Below are positions 1 through 10,197 of a stretch of 64,000 nucleotides of DNA, piece after piece; the stretch's first letter is position 1, and every line of letters begins with the position of its first letter. The notes beneath the pieces are model-generated. The model was given only the letters and a program-made list of their open reading frames with translations. It had not been told where the DNA came from and did no database searches. The DNA is from UBA7672 sp031419455 (lineage in GTDB: Bacteria; Pseudomonadota; Alphaproteobacteria; Caulobacterales; Hyphomonadaceae), in assembly GCA_031419455.1 (NCBI GenBank), contig JANOKS010000071.1:61443-125442 (forward strand), written 5' to 3'. The position numbers and the translations under genes are program-made.

Positions 1-1
1 G

Positions 2-901
2 GTCGGCCAGGACGAGGCGTTGGAGATCGTCGCCAATGCGGTGCGCCGTGCGCGCGCTGGCCTGCAGGATCCGGGCCGGCCGATCGGCAGCTTCATCTTT
101 GTTGGCCCTACGGGCGTCGGAAAGACCGAGCTGACCAAGGCGCTTGCCGAGTTCCTGTTTGATGATGAGCATGCGGTGCTGCGCCTGGACATGTCGGAAT
201 ACATGGAGAAGCACGCGGTCAGCCGCATGATCGGCGCGCCTCCGGGCTATGTCGGTTATGAGGAAGGCGGCGCGCTGACCGAAGCTGTGCGGCGCAGGCC
301 GTATCAGGTGATCCTGTTCGACGAGATCGAGAAGGCGCACCCGGACGTGTTCAACACGCTGCTGCAGGTGCTCGACGATGGGCGCCTGACCGATGGCCAG
401 GGCCGCACGGTGAACTTCAACAACACCGTCATCATCATGACGTCGAACCTCGGCGCGCATGCGATTGCGGACGACAAGTCGGAAGGCGACATCTCGGGCC
501 GCACGCGGGACGAGGTGATGGAAGCCATTCGCGCGCACTTCCGTCCGGAATTCCTGAACCGCATCGACGAGATCGTGTTCTTCAAGCGCCTCGGACGTGG
601 CGAGATCGATCGCATTGTCGGCGTGCAGCTGAAGCGGCTGGAGAAAATCCTCGCCGATCGCCGCATGACCATCAGCGTGACGGACACGGCGATGCACTGG
701 CTGGCGGAGCGCGGCTACGACCCCGTCTATGGCGCGCGTCCGTTGAAACGCGTGATCCAGAAGGAGCTGCAGGACCCCCTCGCCCGCCGCATTCTTGAGG
801 GTCGCATCAAGGACGGCGATGCAATCCTCGTGACCGTCGATGGCGGCGCGCTGTCGCTGAACGGCGTCCCGGCGGACGTGAAGAAGACCGGGTTGAATTA
901 G
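2..901 (+). CDS. clpB: ATP-dependent chaperone ClpB, C-terminal part (5' truncated by window edge)
   Basis: This is the second AAA+ ring and C-terminus of the ClpB disaggregase, which works with DnaK to resolubilise aggregated protein in the cytoplasm. The frame is open from the first base. It shows Walker A GPTGVGKTE (near base 104), the pore-loop region GYVGYEEGG, Walker B VILFDEIEKAHPD, the sensor-1 stretch IIMTSNLGA, the arginine-finger region FRPEFLNRIDE, and the sensor-2 motif GARPLKR near the end. About 300 codons are visible of the roughly 860 expected, so the N-domain, first ATPase domain and middle coiled coil lie upstream of the window. ClpA is less likely because the pore-loop and sensor-2 sequences are of ClpB type. 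No terminator is obvious downstream. Confidence 0.97.
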   Translation, partial: VGQDEALEIVANAVRRARAGLQDPGRPIGSFIFVGPTGVGKTELTKALAEFLFDDEHAVLRLDMSEYMEKHAVSRMIGAPPGYVGYEEGGALTEAVRRRPYQVILFDEIEKAHPDVFNTLLQVLDDGRLTDGQGRTVNFNNTVIIMTSNLGAHAIADDKSEGDISGRTRDEVMEAIRAHFRPEFLNRIDEIVFFKRLGRGEIDRIVGVQLKRLEKILADRRMTISVTDTAMHWLAERGYDPVYGARPLKRVIQKELQDPLARRILEGRIKDGDAILVTVDGGALSLNGVPADVKKTGLN

Positions 902-1114
902 TCAGGTTGGTGTCAGCAACGGAGACGGGCGGTGGGGCGATCCTTAGCGCGTTCTCGCGCCACGCGAGTCATCGTTCCATTGCCCCAACGGCGCCGTGTC
1001 ACCGAGGGGTCACACTTGATGACTGCTTCGTTCATTTCGGCGCGTATCGGTTGCAGCGTGTTGCAGCGGATGACGCGGGGGCCCAGCTTCCACCCACAAA
1101 GACCGCCCAGGGTG

Positions 1115-3605
1115 ATGGGCGGCAGTGGGAGAGTTCAGAATGAATTGAGGGCATTGAAGTACGCCATCCTCGCGGGCGTCGCCGCAGCGCCGCTGCTGTT
1201 CGGCCAGGCGATCGCGCAACCGACGGCTAGCGATGAGGACATCGTCACCGGCACGCGCGTCGCTGATCGCACCGCGCTCGATACGGCCGTGGCCGTCGAT
1301 GTGGTGGGCGCCGAGGAACTGCAAAAGGGCGGCGTGTCCGAGGTGAACCAGGCGCTGTCCGTCGCGCTGCCTTCGTTCAACTTCCCGCGCCCCGCGCTCA
1401 ATGACGGCACCGACACGGTGCGCCCCGCCGCGCTGCGCGGCCTCGCGCCCGACCAGACGCTTGTGCTGGTGAACTCCAAGCGCCGCCATGCGGCCTCGCT
1501 CGTCAACGTCAACGGATCGATCGGGCGCGGCTCGTCCGCCGTCGACATGAACACCATCCCGTCGAACGCCATCTCCTCCGTCGAGGTGCGGCGCGTCGGC
1601 GCAGTATGGCTCGGACGCAATCGCCGGCGTCATCAACGTGCGTCTGCGCGAAGCTGCCGATGGCGGCGGCGCGTCGGCGTCCTATGGCTGGCGTGAATCG
1701 GAATACACCGTGCCGGTCACCCCTCCGGTTGCCGGCCTGCCGATCACGGTCGGCCCCGAGATTTCGCGCAGCGTGAGCGATGGCCAGGTGCTGACGCTCA
1801 GCGCGTGGAAAGGCCTGGCGCTCGGCCAGGAGGGCTTCGTCACCGTGACAGGCGAAGTGAAGATGCAGGAGCGCTCCGAGCGCGACGGCTTCGACACGCG
1901 GCAGAACTATCCGCTGGTCGGGACCGCCTTCGATCCGCGCGAGGCCACATTCGAACGCTTCAACGCATGGACGGGCGAGCCCAAGATCGACCAGTACACC
2001 GTGTTCGCCAATGCGGGATACGACCTTGCGGGCGGCGCGTCGTTGTATGGCTGGGGCAGCTATCAGTACCGCGACTCGACGTCGGCCGGCTTCTACCGCC
2101 GCGCCCTCGACGCGCGCAACGTGATCGAGATCTATCCCGATGGCTTCCTGCCGCTGATCAATCCGGAAGTGGAAGACGCCTCGGCCGCCGGCGGAATGCG
2201 CTTTGCTCTCGGCGACTGGGACATGGACGCCTCGCTCGTCTACGGCTCCAACAAGATGGACTTCACCATCACCAACACGCTGAACCGCTCGCTCGGGCCA
2301 GCCTCGAAGACCACATTTGACGCTGGCGGCTTCCAGTACCAGCAGGTTGTCGCGAACGTCTCCGGCGTGAAGCAGTACAATGTCGGCCTCGCCTCCCCGC
2401 TCAACGTGGCGGCTGGCGTCGAGGCGCGGCAGGAGTTCTACGACATCACTGCCGGCGAGCCGGACAGCTACCGCAATGGCGGCGTGCTGCTCGGCGGCGC
2501 ACCGACCGCTTCGGGCAGCCAGGTGTTCCCGGGCTTCCGTCCCGCCAACGAGGTGGAGGCGGACCGCACGGCCATCGGCGTCTATGTCGATCTCGAAGCC
2601 AACGTCACCGATGCGTTGCTGGTTTCGGCTGCCGTTCGCGGCGAGTCCTATTCGGACTTCGGTGAGACGACCACCGGCAAGATCTCGGCGCGCTATGACT
2701 TCAGCGACGCCTTTGCGCTGCGCGGTTCGATCCAGAACGGCTTCCGTGCGCCGTCGCTGCAACAGCAGTACTTCGCAACGACCTCGACCAACTTCATCGG
2801 CGGCGTGCCGTTCGATGTGACGACTTTCCCGGTCAGCGATCCAATCGCGATCGCGCTCGGCGCCCAACCGCTCGAGGCGGAAGAGTCGGCCAACTACTCG
2901 CTCGGCGGCGTCATCCGCCTCGGCGGGCTCGACATCACGATCGACGCCTATCGCATCGACATCGACAACCGCATCGTGCTGTCGGAGAACCTGATCGCCC
3001 AGAACGTCCGTGACTACCTGCAGGCGCAGGGCTTCATCGGCGCAGGCGGCGGCCGCTTCTTCATCAACGGCGTGGATACGGAAACGCAGGGCGTCGACAT
3101 CGTCGCAAACTACGCGTTCCCGGATACGTCGCTCGGCCAGTTCGACGTGACCTTCGGCGTCAACGTTTCCGAGACGGACGTAACCGCTGTGCCGGCGATC
3201 CCCGTGCTGTCGGCGCTCACCCCGGCGCCGGTGCTGTTCGGCCGCGCCAACACGCTGACCTTCGAGAAGGGCGCGCCCTCGGACAAGGAGACGCTGTCGG
3301 TCGACTGGACGATGGGCCAGTTCGGCGCGACGGTGCGGGCGATCCGCTACGGCGAAGTCACCCAGCCCGACAACAATGCGGCGCTCGACTTCACGATGGA
3401 CCCCGCCGTGCTGCTCGACCTCGAAGGCCGCTGGTATGTCAACGACATGCTGACGCTCTCCGTTGGCGCCGACAACGTGCTGGACGAATACCCGGAACCG
3501 TTCCCCTTCATTCTCAACACGACGGGCAACACGCCGTTCTCGAACTACTCCCCCTACGGCTACTCAGGCCGCTTCGTGTACCTGAAGGCCGCGGTGAACT
3601 TCTAG
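1115..3605 (+). pseudogene. TonB-dependent receptor, frameshifted by an apparent 8-nt deletion in the plug domain
   Basis: This is an outer-membrane TonB-dependent receptor. The 5' part (signal peptide ending near AIAQ, then plug motifs such as RGLAPDQTLVLVNSKRRHAA) runs in one frame up to base 1589. The rest of the plug and the whole beta-barrel, ending in the aromatic VYLKAAVNF, continue in another frame from base 1590. The family motif SVEVLRDGAxAQYGSDAIAGVIN is split: SVEV ends in the first frame and GASAQYGSDAIAGVIN resumes in the second. Eight missing bases restore the frame exactly. The intact receptor at 45151-47850 has the same motif unbroken. The start is unclear: ATG at 1115 or TTG at 1145 are in frame, while the ATG best placed after GGGAGAG (1140) is out of frame. 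It may be a true pseudogene or an assembly error. Confidence 0.85.
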
Positions 3606-3628
3606 GTTCATCCACGAACACAAACGGA

Positions 3629-3661
3629 AACGCGCCGCTGGAAACAGCGGCGCGTTTTTTT
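3629..3661 (+). terminator. Rho-independent terminator after the broken receptor gene
   Basis: A perfect 10-bp GC stem (cgcgccgctg / cagcggcgcg) with a four-base gaaa loop is followed by a run of seven T. It lies 24 bases after the receptor stop codon. Confidence 0.92.
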
Positions 3662-3677
3662 GTCTATGGCGACCCCA

Positions 3678-3712
3678 CCAAAAAAACCCGCCCCGGTCTC
3701 CCGGGGCGGGCT
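3678..3712 (-). terminator. Rho-independent terminator for the minus-strand gene ending at 3738
   Basis: Read on the minus strand, a 10-bp stem (cccgccccgg / ccggggcggg, loop gaga) is followed by seven T. It sits back to back with the plus-strand terminator at 3629, so the two convergent genes are separated by paired terminators. Confidence 0.9.
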
Positions 3713-3737
3713 CTTCTGTTCCGTCAGTCTCTTCCGC

Positions 3738-4385
3738 CTACGTCCCCTGCGGCTTGGTCAGCTTCACGGGCATGCTCATGCCGGGCCAGTCGGTTGGGGC
3801 GCCGTCTTTCTGGGCGGGGTCGAACACCATCTTCGCCACCGCGGCGGCGATCAGGTCGTTGTACTCAGGCGGCGTGCAGTTGGGCTGCACGTCTTTCGGC
3901 TTGCCATTGGCGCCGACCGTGTACTTTACATCGCACAGGCCTTCCTGATCGACCTTGGCGAGGGCGTTGGTTATGTCGCGTTCGCGCAGGCCATCGACCA
4001 TGATCGGGGACTTCTCGCCGCGCGGATCGGGTCCCGCCGGGCCCGTGCCGTAGTTGAAGATCTGGCGCATCGGCAGCGAATCCAGGAATTCCTTCTCGAG
4101 GATTTCAGCGTCCCACACGCCTGTCTCGATCGTGCGCGACACGTAGGCCGCCATGTCGGCGTGCGTGCAGTCGACCGAGATGTCCTTCGCCCGGCCGTTG
4201 GCGCCGACGATGTACTGCGCCATGCACGTGCCGTTCGCCCTGAGGAGCGTATTGCCCTCCTTCATGGCGGAGACGTCGAACGGGGTCGTCTGTTTGGCCG
4301 GGCGGTCCGGCAGGTCTGTCTTCTGGGCCAATGCCGGCGCAGCAAGCGCCAGCGAAGCTGCAACTGCACACATCAATTTCAGCAT
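3738..4385 (-). CDS. Periplasmic protein with two TonB-C-like repeats
   Basis: The product is a 215-aa exported protein of unknown function. A signal peptide (MLKLMCAVAASLALAAPALA) is clear. The start ATG at 4385 has a strong GGAGGAAGAG ribosome site just upstream. Two halves resemble each other: CMAQYIVGANGRAKDISVDC (near residue 54) and CDVKYTVGANGKPKDVQPNC (near residue 150). Each has a Cys pair about 18 residues apart, then a helix and an aromatic strand. The VGANG pattern recalls the TonB C-terminal domain, where a similar strand-turn-strand occurs. By inference the protein could be a soluble periplasmic partner of a TonB-type system, and the neighbour across the convergent terminators is a TonB-dependent receptor. 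The Cys pairs may form disulfides. Confidence 0.75.
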   Translation of the reverse strand: MLKLMCAVAASLALAAPALAQKTDLPDRPAKQTTPFDVSAMKEGNTLLRANGTCMAQYIVGANGRAKDISVDCTHADMAAYVSRTIETGVWDAEILEKEFLDSLPMRQIFNYGTGPAGPDPRGEKSPIMVDGLRERDITNALAKVDQEGLCDVKYTVGANGKPKDVQPNCTPPEYNDLIAAAVAKMVFDPAQKDGAPTDWPGMSMPVKLTKPQGT

Positions 4386-4665
4386 CTCTTCCTCCGATGC
4401 GGCCCGCGTCCTAAACGACAGCGCCAGCCTTGCCGGCGGGACTATACCTGTCTCGCCCGCGGCGTCGAAAGAGGAAAAAGCCGTCGCTGCACAAGCCGGT
4501 AGCCGCAAGCGGCTTCACGCGTCCGTGAGCACGGAGCCCGCTGGTGCGCAAAGGACACAGTCCGGGGCTTCTTCCCACCCTCTTGTGCATGTGCGAATAG
4601 CCATGGTCGCGGTCGCGGCGCCGCGTGTTAGCGTAGACAGACATCAAGGACGGACATCGATCGGA

Positions 4666-5544
<879 letters not shown>

Positions 5545-5554
5545 GCACCAGACG

Positions 5555-6241
5555 ATGGCCGTTGCACTGATCACAGGCGCAAACCGCGGCATCGGCCTTG
5601 CGCTCGTGAAGGCCTTTGCCGGGCGACGGGACAAGGTCTTCGCCTGCGTGCGCGCCACTTCCGATCGTGAAGCGCTCGATGCGTTTGTCGCGACGTCGCC
5701 AAAATGGGTCGAGGTGATCGAGATGGATGTCTCGGACCCCGCCCAGATCGGTCGTGTGCGCCGCAGGCTGGAAGCCGAACCCATCGACGTGCTGATCAAC
5801 AATGCCGGCATTGGGGGGCCAGAGCGCCAGTCCGCCACCAACATGGATTTCGATGGGCTGGAAGAGGCGTTCCGCGTCAACACGATGGCGCCGTTGCGCG
5901 TGGCGCTCGCCTTCCTGCCGAATGTGAAGGCAGCCAAGGGCCGGATCATCACCCTGTCGAGCCAGATGGGCGCGACGGGCGCGTCCTCCGACAGCCTCGC
6001 TTATCGCGTTTCCAAGCAGGCGGTGAACCGCCTGATGCGCGGCCTCGCCACCGAGCTGAAGCCGCAGGGCATTCCCGTGCTGATCGTGCACCCGGGCTGG
6101 GTCAAGACCGAGATGGGCGGCGATGGCGCGCAACTGACGAGCGATGAAAGCGCAGCCAACCTGCTCAAGCTGATCGACAAAATGGACGTCTCCTCCACCG
6201 GCCGCTTCCTCGCGTGGAACGGCAAGGAACTGGCGTGGTAG
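5555..6241 (+). CDS. SDR family oxidoreductase (short-chain dehydrogenase)
   Basis: This 228-aa classical short-chain dehydrogenase has the cofactor motif TGANRGIG at residues 7-14, the NNAGIGG motif, the catalytic Ser in ITLSSQMGA, and the catalytic pair YRVSK. It resembles the C-factor/sniffer-like carbonyl reductase group (short, with an IIVHPGWVKTEMGG-type loop near residue 175), but the substrate is unknown. The start is ATG 5555, which places the Rossmann glycine motif at the usual distance. It sits between the 3-hydroxyacyl-CoA dehydrogenase and a lipoprotein gene whose start codon follows its stop by two bases, so a short operon is likely. Confidence 0.88.
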   Translation: MAVALITGANRGIGLALVKAFAGRRDKVFACVRATSDREALDAFVATSPKWVEVIEMDVSDPAQIGRVRRRLEAEPIDVLINNAGIGGPERQSATNMDFDGLEEAFRVNTMAPLRVALAFLPNVKAAKGRIITLSSQMGATGASSDSLAYRVSKQAVNRLMRGLATELKPQGIPVLIVHPGWVKTEMGGDGAQLTSDESAANLLKLIDKMDVSSTGRFLAWNGKELAW

Positions 6242-6243
6242 GC

Positions 6244-7542
6244 ATGATGTGGGCGATCAGGCGCATCGGAGTATTGATCGCCGCCGTCGCACTCGCCGCT
6301 GCCTGCGCGACCGATCCGCCGAGCTGGACGCCGGGGATGACCCGCATCTCGATCTTGGCAGCGTCGTCGGAGCAGTGGACAGTCAATTATGTGCTGCCCG
6401 AGCCCGCGACCGAACTGGTGTTCGCGCGCCAGCCCGACGACAGCCGCATGAGGGACTGGAGACCCGGGCCGGGCTTCGAGATCGTCCGCGCGAACGATCT
6501 GGAGCGGCTGCGGCGCACGGACGGGGCGCCCTTCCGCGAAGCCTCTGCCGCTGTGCCGCCTGTCTATCGCGACCTGCCGATGGATTACGGGCCGTTCTCG
6601 CCCTTCGGTGATGGCGGCACGCTGGTGCATTCCGGGCGCTTCTTTGCCTGCCCTGCCGAATGCCGGGACGACGCGACGTGGCAGGTGATGCTGGAGGCGC
6701 CGGGCCGCAGCATTCTGGTGGATGGCAAGCGTCAGACCGATCGCGCGATATGGAACGACGACGGCAGCGGCCGCAATGTCTATGTCGGCGAGACTGCGCC
6801 CGTCGAAACGCCTGATTTCCTCGCCGTGATCGACACCGCATTGCCGGCCGCCATCCGCGCGCAGCTGTCCGAACAGTTTCCCGGATTCATGCATTTCTTC
6901 GCCGAACGACTCGGCGCGCTGGATGAGCGGCCCATGCTGTTCGCGTCCTACGATCTCAACCACCGCGATGGCTGGGGACGGCAGGGCGGCACGCTGCCGG
7001 GCCAGGTGTTTGTGCACTTCTACGGCCCGGTCTGGCCGGAGCGGATGGCGCAGCCGGGATTCGGCGACGACCTTGCCTGGCATTTCGCGCATGAGGCCGG
7101 ACATCTCTATCAGGGCCAGATCTTCATCAATGGCGAAGGCGCATGGGTGCATGAAGGCGGCGCCGAGGCGCTTGCTGCGCTCGCGCTGCGTCTGCAGGGC
7201 AAGACGGCCGCCGCCGACGCGCAGGTTTCGGCATCGGCCGCAGCTTGTCGTGAGAAGCTACGTGGCCGCTCGATCAGCGCCGCATTGAGAGACGGCGAGC
7301 ATGACGTCGCCTATGCCTGCGGCCTGCAGGTCAGTCTTGTCCTGGATTCGGAGGCGCGCCGTATCGCTCCATCGTCTGACGGCCTCTTCACAATCTGGAA
7401 GCGCTATCGTGAGCGCGTGAAGGAGAAGCAGCCGACCGAAGAGGATTTCCTGCTCGCCGTTTCCGACGTTGCGGGGGCGGGCGTCGCACGACGCATTCGC
7501 GCGCTGGTTCACACACCCTCGCCCGAAGGCGCGCCGTGGTAG
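6244..7542 (+). CDS. Putative secreted zinc metalloprotease-like lipoprotein (HExxH)
   Basis: This 432-aa exported protein of unknown family has an N-terminal hydrophobic segment ending at a Cys (ALAAAC) that reads as a modest lipobox. A central HFAHEAGHLYQG stretch (about residue 280) has the HExxH zinc-metalloprotease signature, and about 20 residues on, WVHEGGAEALAALAL could supply the third (Glu) ligand of a gluzincin-like site. The region before it has several beta-type stretches and a pair of Cys (FACPAEC). By inference it is a membrane-tethered periplasmic peptidase. The start overlaps the context of the SDR stop (ATG 6244 or 6247), and its 3' end overlaps the next gene by 7 bases, indicating translational coupling. 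Confidence 0.7.
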   Translation: MMWAIRRIGVLIAAVALAAACATDPPSWTPGMTRISILAASSEQWTVNYVLPEPATELVFARQPDDSRMRDWRPGPGFEIVRANDLERLRRTDGAPFREASAAVPPVYRDLPMDYGPFSPFGDGGTLVHSGRFFACPAECRDDATWQVMLEAPGRSILVDGKRQTDRAIWNDDGSGRNVYVGETAPVETPDFLAVIDTALPAAIRAQLSEQFPGFMHFFAERLGALDERPMLFASYDLNHRDGWGRQGGTLPGQVFVHFYGPVWPERMAQPGFGDDLAWHFAHEAGHLYQGQIFINGEGAWVHEGGAEALAALALRLQGKTAAADAQVSASAAACREKLRGRSISAALRDGEHDVAYACGLQVSLVLDSEARRIAPSSDGLFTIWKRYRERVKEKQPTEEDFLLAVSDVAGAGVARRIRALVHTPSPEGAPW

Positions 7543-8225
7543 GCCCGATCGTCCCGGGAGCGTCGGGCTCGCGGCGCATTGGACTCTACTGGGTCTATGT
7601 CGGGCTTCTGTCGATCGTCTCGATCTTCTGGCTCGCTGTCGTCTCGCCGATCATCCGGCCGACCCTGCCCACGAACCCTGCCCACCTGCTGTTCTGCATC
7701 TTCGCCGGTATCGCCATCGCCGACGCTGCGGCGCACGCGATCGACGACATTGCCGGCATCTGGAAGCCGCACGACCTAGGCGGCGCCATGACGCCGCGCA
7801 AGAAATTCAGCGCCGGCAAGCTGTTGCGCGACGACATTCGCGGCATGCTCTCGCATCTTACCGCCGTGCCGGTGATCGCGGCGATGGCCTACGCCTACAC
7901 GCTCCTGCCCGCGCGGATCGAGGACAGGCTGTTCGGCGCGAGCGCGGGCCAGGGCGTCGTGGTGTGGAATTTCCTGTCGCAAAGCATCATGGGCGGCCTC
8001 GACGTGTTCGCGTTCTTCCTCAGCCAGGATGCGAAGACGACGCTGCAGCAGAACCTCAACCTCACCGAGCTTCAGCCGAAATCCTTCGAGGCAGGAGCGG
8101 TGCTGGCGGGCCTGAAGCTTTATGGGCTGCTGATGTTTGTATCGGTCTTGCGTGTGGTCGGTGCGCCGGTGGTGCTGTTCAGGACGTGGATGCAGAGCAA
8201 GAGGGGGCGGAAGAAGCGAGCATGA
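7536..8225 (+). CDS. Conserved hypothetical integral membrane protein
   Basis: This 229-aa polytopic membrane protein starts at GTG 7536, inside the end of the metalloprotease-like gene. Hydrophobic stretches lie near residues 18-41, 48-67, 103-123, 138-160 and 188-212, and the C-terminus is strongly basic (KRGRKKRA), which suggests a cytoplasmic tail. I recognise no motif that gives a function. The 7-base overlap with the upstream HExxH lipoprotein gene suggests that the two proteins act together at the inner membrane. Confidence 0.7.
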   Translation: MVGPIVPGASGSRRIGLYWVYVGLLSIVSIFWLAVVSPIIRPTLPTNPAHLLFCIFAGIAIADAAAHAIDDIAGIWKPHDLGGAMTPRKKFSAGKLLRDDIRGMLSHLTAVPVIAAMAYAYTLLPARIEDRLFGASAGQGVVVWNFLSQSIMGGLDVFAFFLSQDAKTTLQQNLNLTELQPKSFEAGAVLAGLKLYGLLMFVSVLRVVGAPVVLFRTWMQSKRGRKKRA

Positions 8226-8277
8226 TGTACGGAAGTCCGCCCGCGAAGCGAGCGGATGGTGCGACAGGCTCATCCCT

Positions 8278-9033
8278 TCAATTCAAATCCCGCATCGCCG
8301 CTGTCATCGTCGGGCCGATCTCGTCGTGGAGGACGAGGTCGGCGAGATCATCCAGCGCGGTCGGCTCGCGGTTCAGGATCACCAGCCTTGCGCCGTACTG
8401 CTTCGCCTTCACGGGAAAATGCGCAGCGGGTGTGACCACCAGCGATGAGCCCAGCACGAGGAAAAGGTCGCTCAGCTGCGTCTCCGCTTCGGCTTGCAGC
8501 ATCGGTTCTTCGGGCATCTGCTGGCCGAACGAGATCGTGGCTGTCTTCACCAGCCCGCCGCAGTCCCGGCAGGTTGGTATCTCGCCGCGGTCGATGAAGA
8601 CCGGGCGCAGCTCTTCCAACTCATGCCGCACGCCGCATTCAAGGCAGGTTGCATAGCTCGCATTGCCGTGCAGCTCGATCACCTTGCCGTCGGGCACGCC
8701 GGAGGCCTGATGAAGGTTGTCGACATTCTGGGTGATGACAGACGACGCCTTGCCGGCATGAACCAGCCGCGCCACGGCGGCATGCCCGGCATTGGGCGCC
8801 TTGCCGACCCAGCCGGCGGCGCCGGAAAACACACGGCCCCATGCCTCGCGGCGCTTGGCCTCCGAGCCGACGAACTCCTGGAAATAGATCGGCTTCATGC
8901 GGGACCAGACGCCGCCCGGCGAGCGGAAATCGGGAATCCCGGATTCCGTCGAGATGCCCGCGCCCGTGAACACCACGATGCGCCCGGCGTCGCGAAGGTA
9001 TCGCGCGAGAATGTCAGCCGCTGAACCAGCCAT
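8278..9033 (-). CDS. cobB: NAD-dependent protein deacylase, sirtuin (Sir2/CobB)
   Basis: This 251-aa sirtuin removes acyl groups from lysines using NAD+ and controls, for example, acetyl-CoA synthetase. The Sir2 motifs appear in order: GAGISTESGIPDFRS (residues 23-37), TQNVDNLHQASG, the catalytic His in ELHGN, four zinc-binding cysteines in CLECG and CRDCG, and the NAD-binding GSSLVVTPAAHFP. Length is normal for bacterial CobB. It is convergent with the membrane-protein gene and on the same strand as the TraB/GumN gene, but a terminator at 9097-9137 separates them. ATG 9033 is the natural start because the GAGIS motif lies at the expected distance. Confidence 0.95.
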   Translation of the reverse strand: MAGSAADILARYLRDAGRIVVFTGAGISTESGIPDFRSPGGVWSRMKPIYFQEFVGSEAKRREAWGRVFSGAAGWVGKAPNAGHAAVARLVHAGKASSVITQNVDNLHQASGVPDGKVIELHGNASYATCLECGVRHELEELRPVFIDRGEIPTCRDCGGLVKTATISFGQQMPEEPMLQAEAETQLSDLFLVLGSSLVVTPAAHFPVKAKQYGARLVILNREPTALDDLADLVLHDEIGPTMTAAMRDLN

Positions 9034-9096
9034 GTCACAAGCATGCGCGAAAGCGCGCCACTGGCAAGCGCTGGCGTGATCCCGTCGCCGGACACG

Positions 9097-9137
9097 CCAA
9101 AAGAGAAGCGGCGCTGCGCTGGAGGGCGCTGCGCCGC
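9097..9137 (-). terminator. Probable rho-independent terminator of the TraB/GumN gene
   Basis: A 12-bp stem (gcggcgctgcgc / gcgctgcgccgc, one mismatch, six-base loop) at 9108-9137 is followed on the minus strand by the T-rich stretch ttctcttttgg. It lies downstream of the stop at 9211. Confidence 0.75.
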
Positions 9138-9210
9138 AAGTCCATGATCGACGTGTCTTGTCTGCCGGGTGGGACGTCGAACCTGTTCCCGGTGATGGTC
9201 AGCGCCTTTG

Positions 9211-10125
9211 CTACTGGATGCGAACCGATTCGATGCCCTTCGCCTTGAGCATGGCCTGCACGCTGTCCTCGCCGATGAGGTGGCCGGCGCCGACGGCGAT
9301 GAAGATCGAACCCTTGCCCTTCAGCATCTCCTCGATCTGGACGACCCAGTTGGCGTTGCGCTTCGGAAGCAGCGCGGCGTAGAGTTCTGGAGAGGCTGCG
9401 CGCATCTCGGTGACAAAGAGTTGCTCCATCGCCGCGATGTCGCCACGCGCCCACTGATCGACCATCCCGTCGAGCATGGTTCCAGCGTTCTCGTATTCCT
9501 CCATGGTCTCGCGCAGGTAGGTGAGTTCTTCGTCACGCTCCATGTTGGCGAAGACCTTGATCTGCGACTCAGGCGTTTCGAGACCGTTCGGCTTGACGCC
9601 GCGCGCGCCGAAGGCCGCCTCGATCTTGGAGTCGACGCCGGAAGCAGGATCATAGCCGGCGCGAACCATCGCCGACGTCGAGATGGTGAGCGCCGCAAAC
9701 CACGGACGGAAGATGTTGAGCTGAGCGCCCGTCATTCCGGCGAGCTGTGCGGCCTCGTCCAGCGTCTTCATCTCTTCGGGCGTGAGGCTCGACGATAGCG
9801 GTGTTGCCGGCGCGAGGCCGAACTGGGTGATCAGCGGCATCATCTGGGGCGCCAGCTCTTCCGCGTTCGTCGTGGGCAGTTCAAGCCAGAGCTGCTCGGC
9901 TTCCTTGAGCGCTGCTTCCAGTTTTTCCGTCTTCCACTGCGTCTCCGGTTTCAGCAGGTGGACGGTGCCGAACAGGTAGATCGTAGAGTCGGCATCCTTC
10001 ACGGCCCACATGGCGGGCTGCGCCAGTGCGGGTGCGCCGAGGACGGTCGCGGCAAGCATGGCGGTGGCGATGGTTCGGCGCAGGCCGCGTCCGATCGAGG
10101 CTGCGAGGGTTTTGGTCATGGTCAT
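9211..10125 (-). CDS. TraB/GumN family protein, exported
   Basis: This 304-aa member of the TraB/GumN (PrgY-like) family has a signal peptide (ending APALAQ) and the family's N-terminal motif IYLFGTVHLL (about residues 48-57). The C-terminal GAGHLIGEDSVQ motif, with its His, is also typical. The family is thought to be related to the Tiki proteases, with conserved Gly-x-x-His motifs in both halves, but bacterial roles are largely unknown. The start ATG 10125 is supported by AGGAGAGA six bases upstream. Transcription appears monocistronic: a terminator lies downstream and an unrelated regulator gene lies upstream. Confidence 0.87.
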   Translation of the reverse strand: MTMTKTLAASIGRGLRRTIATAMLAATVLGAPALAQPAMWAVKDADSTIYLFGTVHLLKPETQWKTEKLEAALKEAEQLWLELPTTNAEELAPQMMPLITQFGLAPATPLSSSLTPEEMKTLDEAAQLAGMTGAQLNIFRPWFAALTISTSAMVRAGYDPASGVDSKIEAAFGARGVKPNGLETPESQIKVFANMERDEELTYLRETMEEYENAGTMLDGMVDQWARGDIAAMEQLFVTEMRAASPELYAALLPKRNANWVVQIEEMLKGKGSIFIAVGAGHLIGEDSVQAMLKAKGIESVRIQ

Positions 10126-10197
10126 GGGATCTCTCCTGGGGAGGGTTGGGTGTGGAACAGTCGGTGATCGTTGGTGGTCGCTAGTCCTGAGCCGGTG

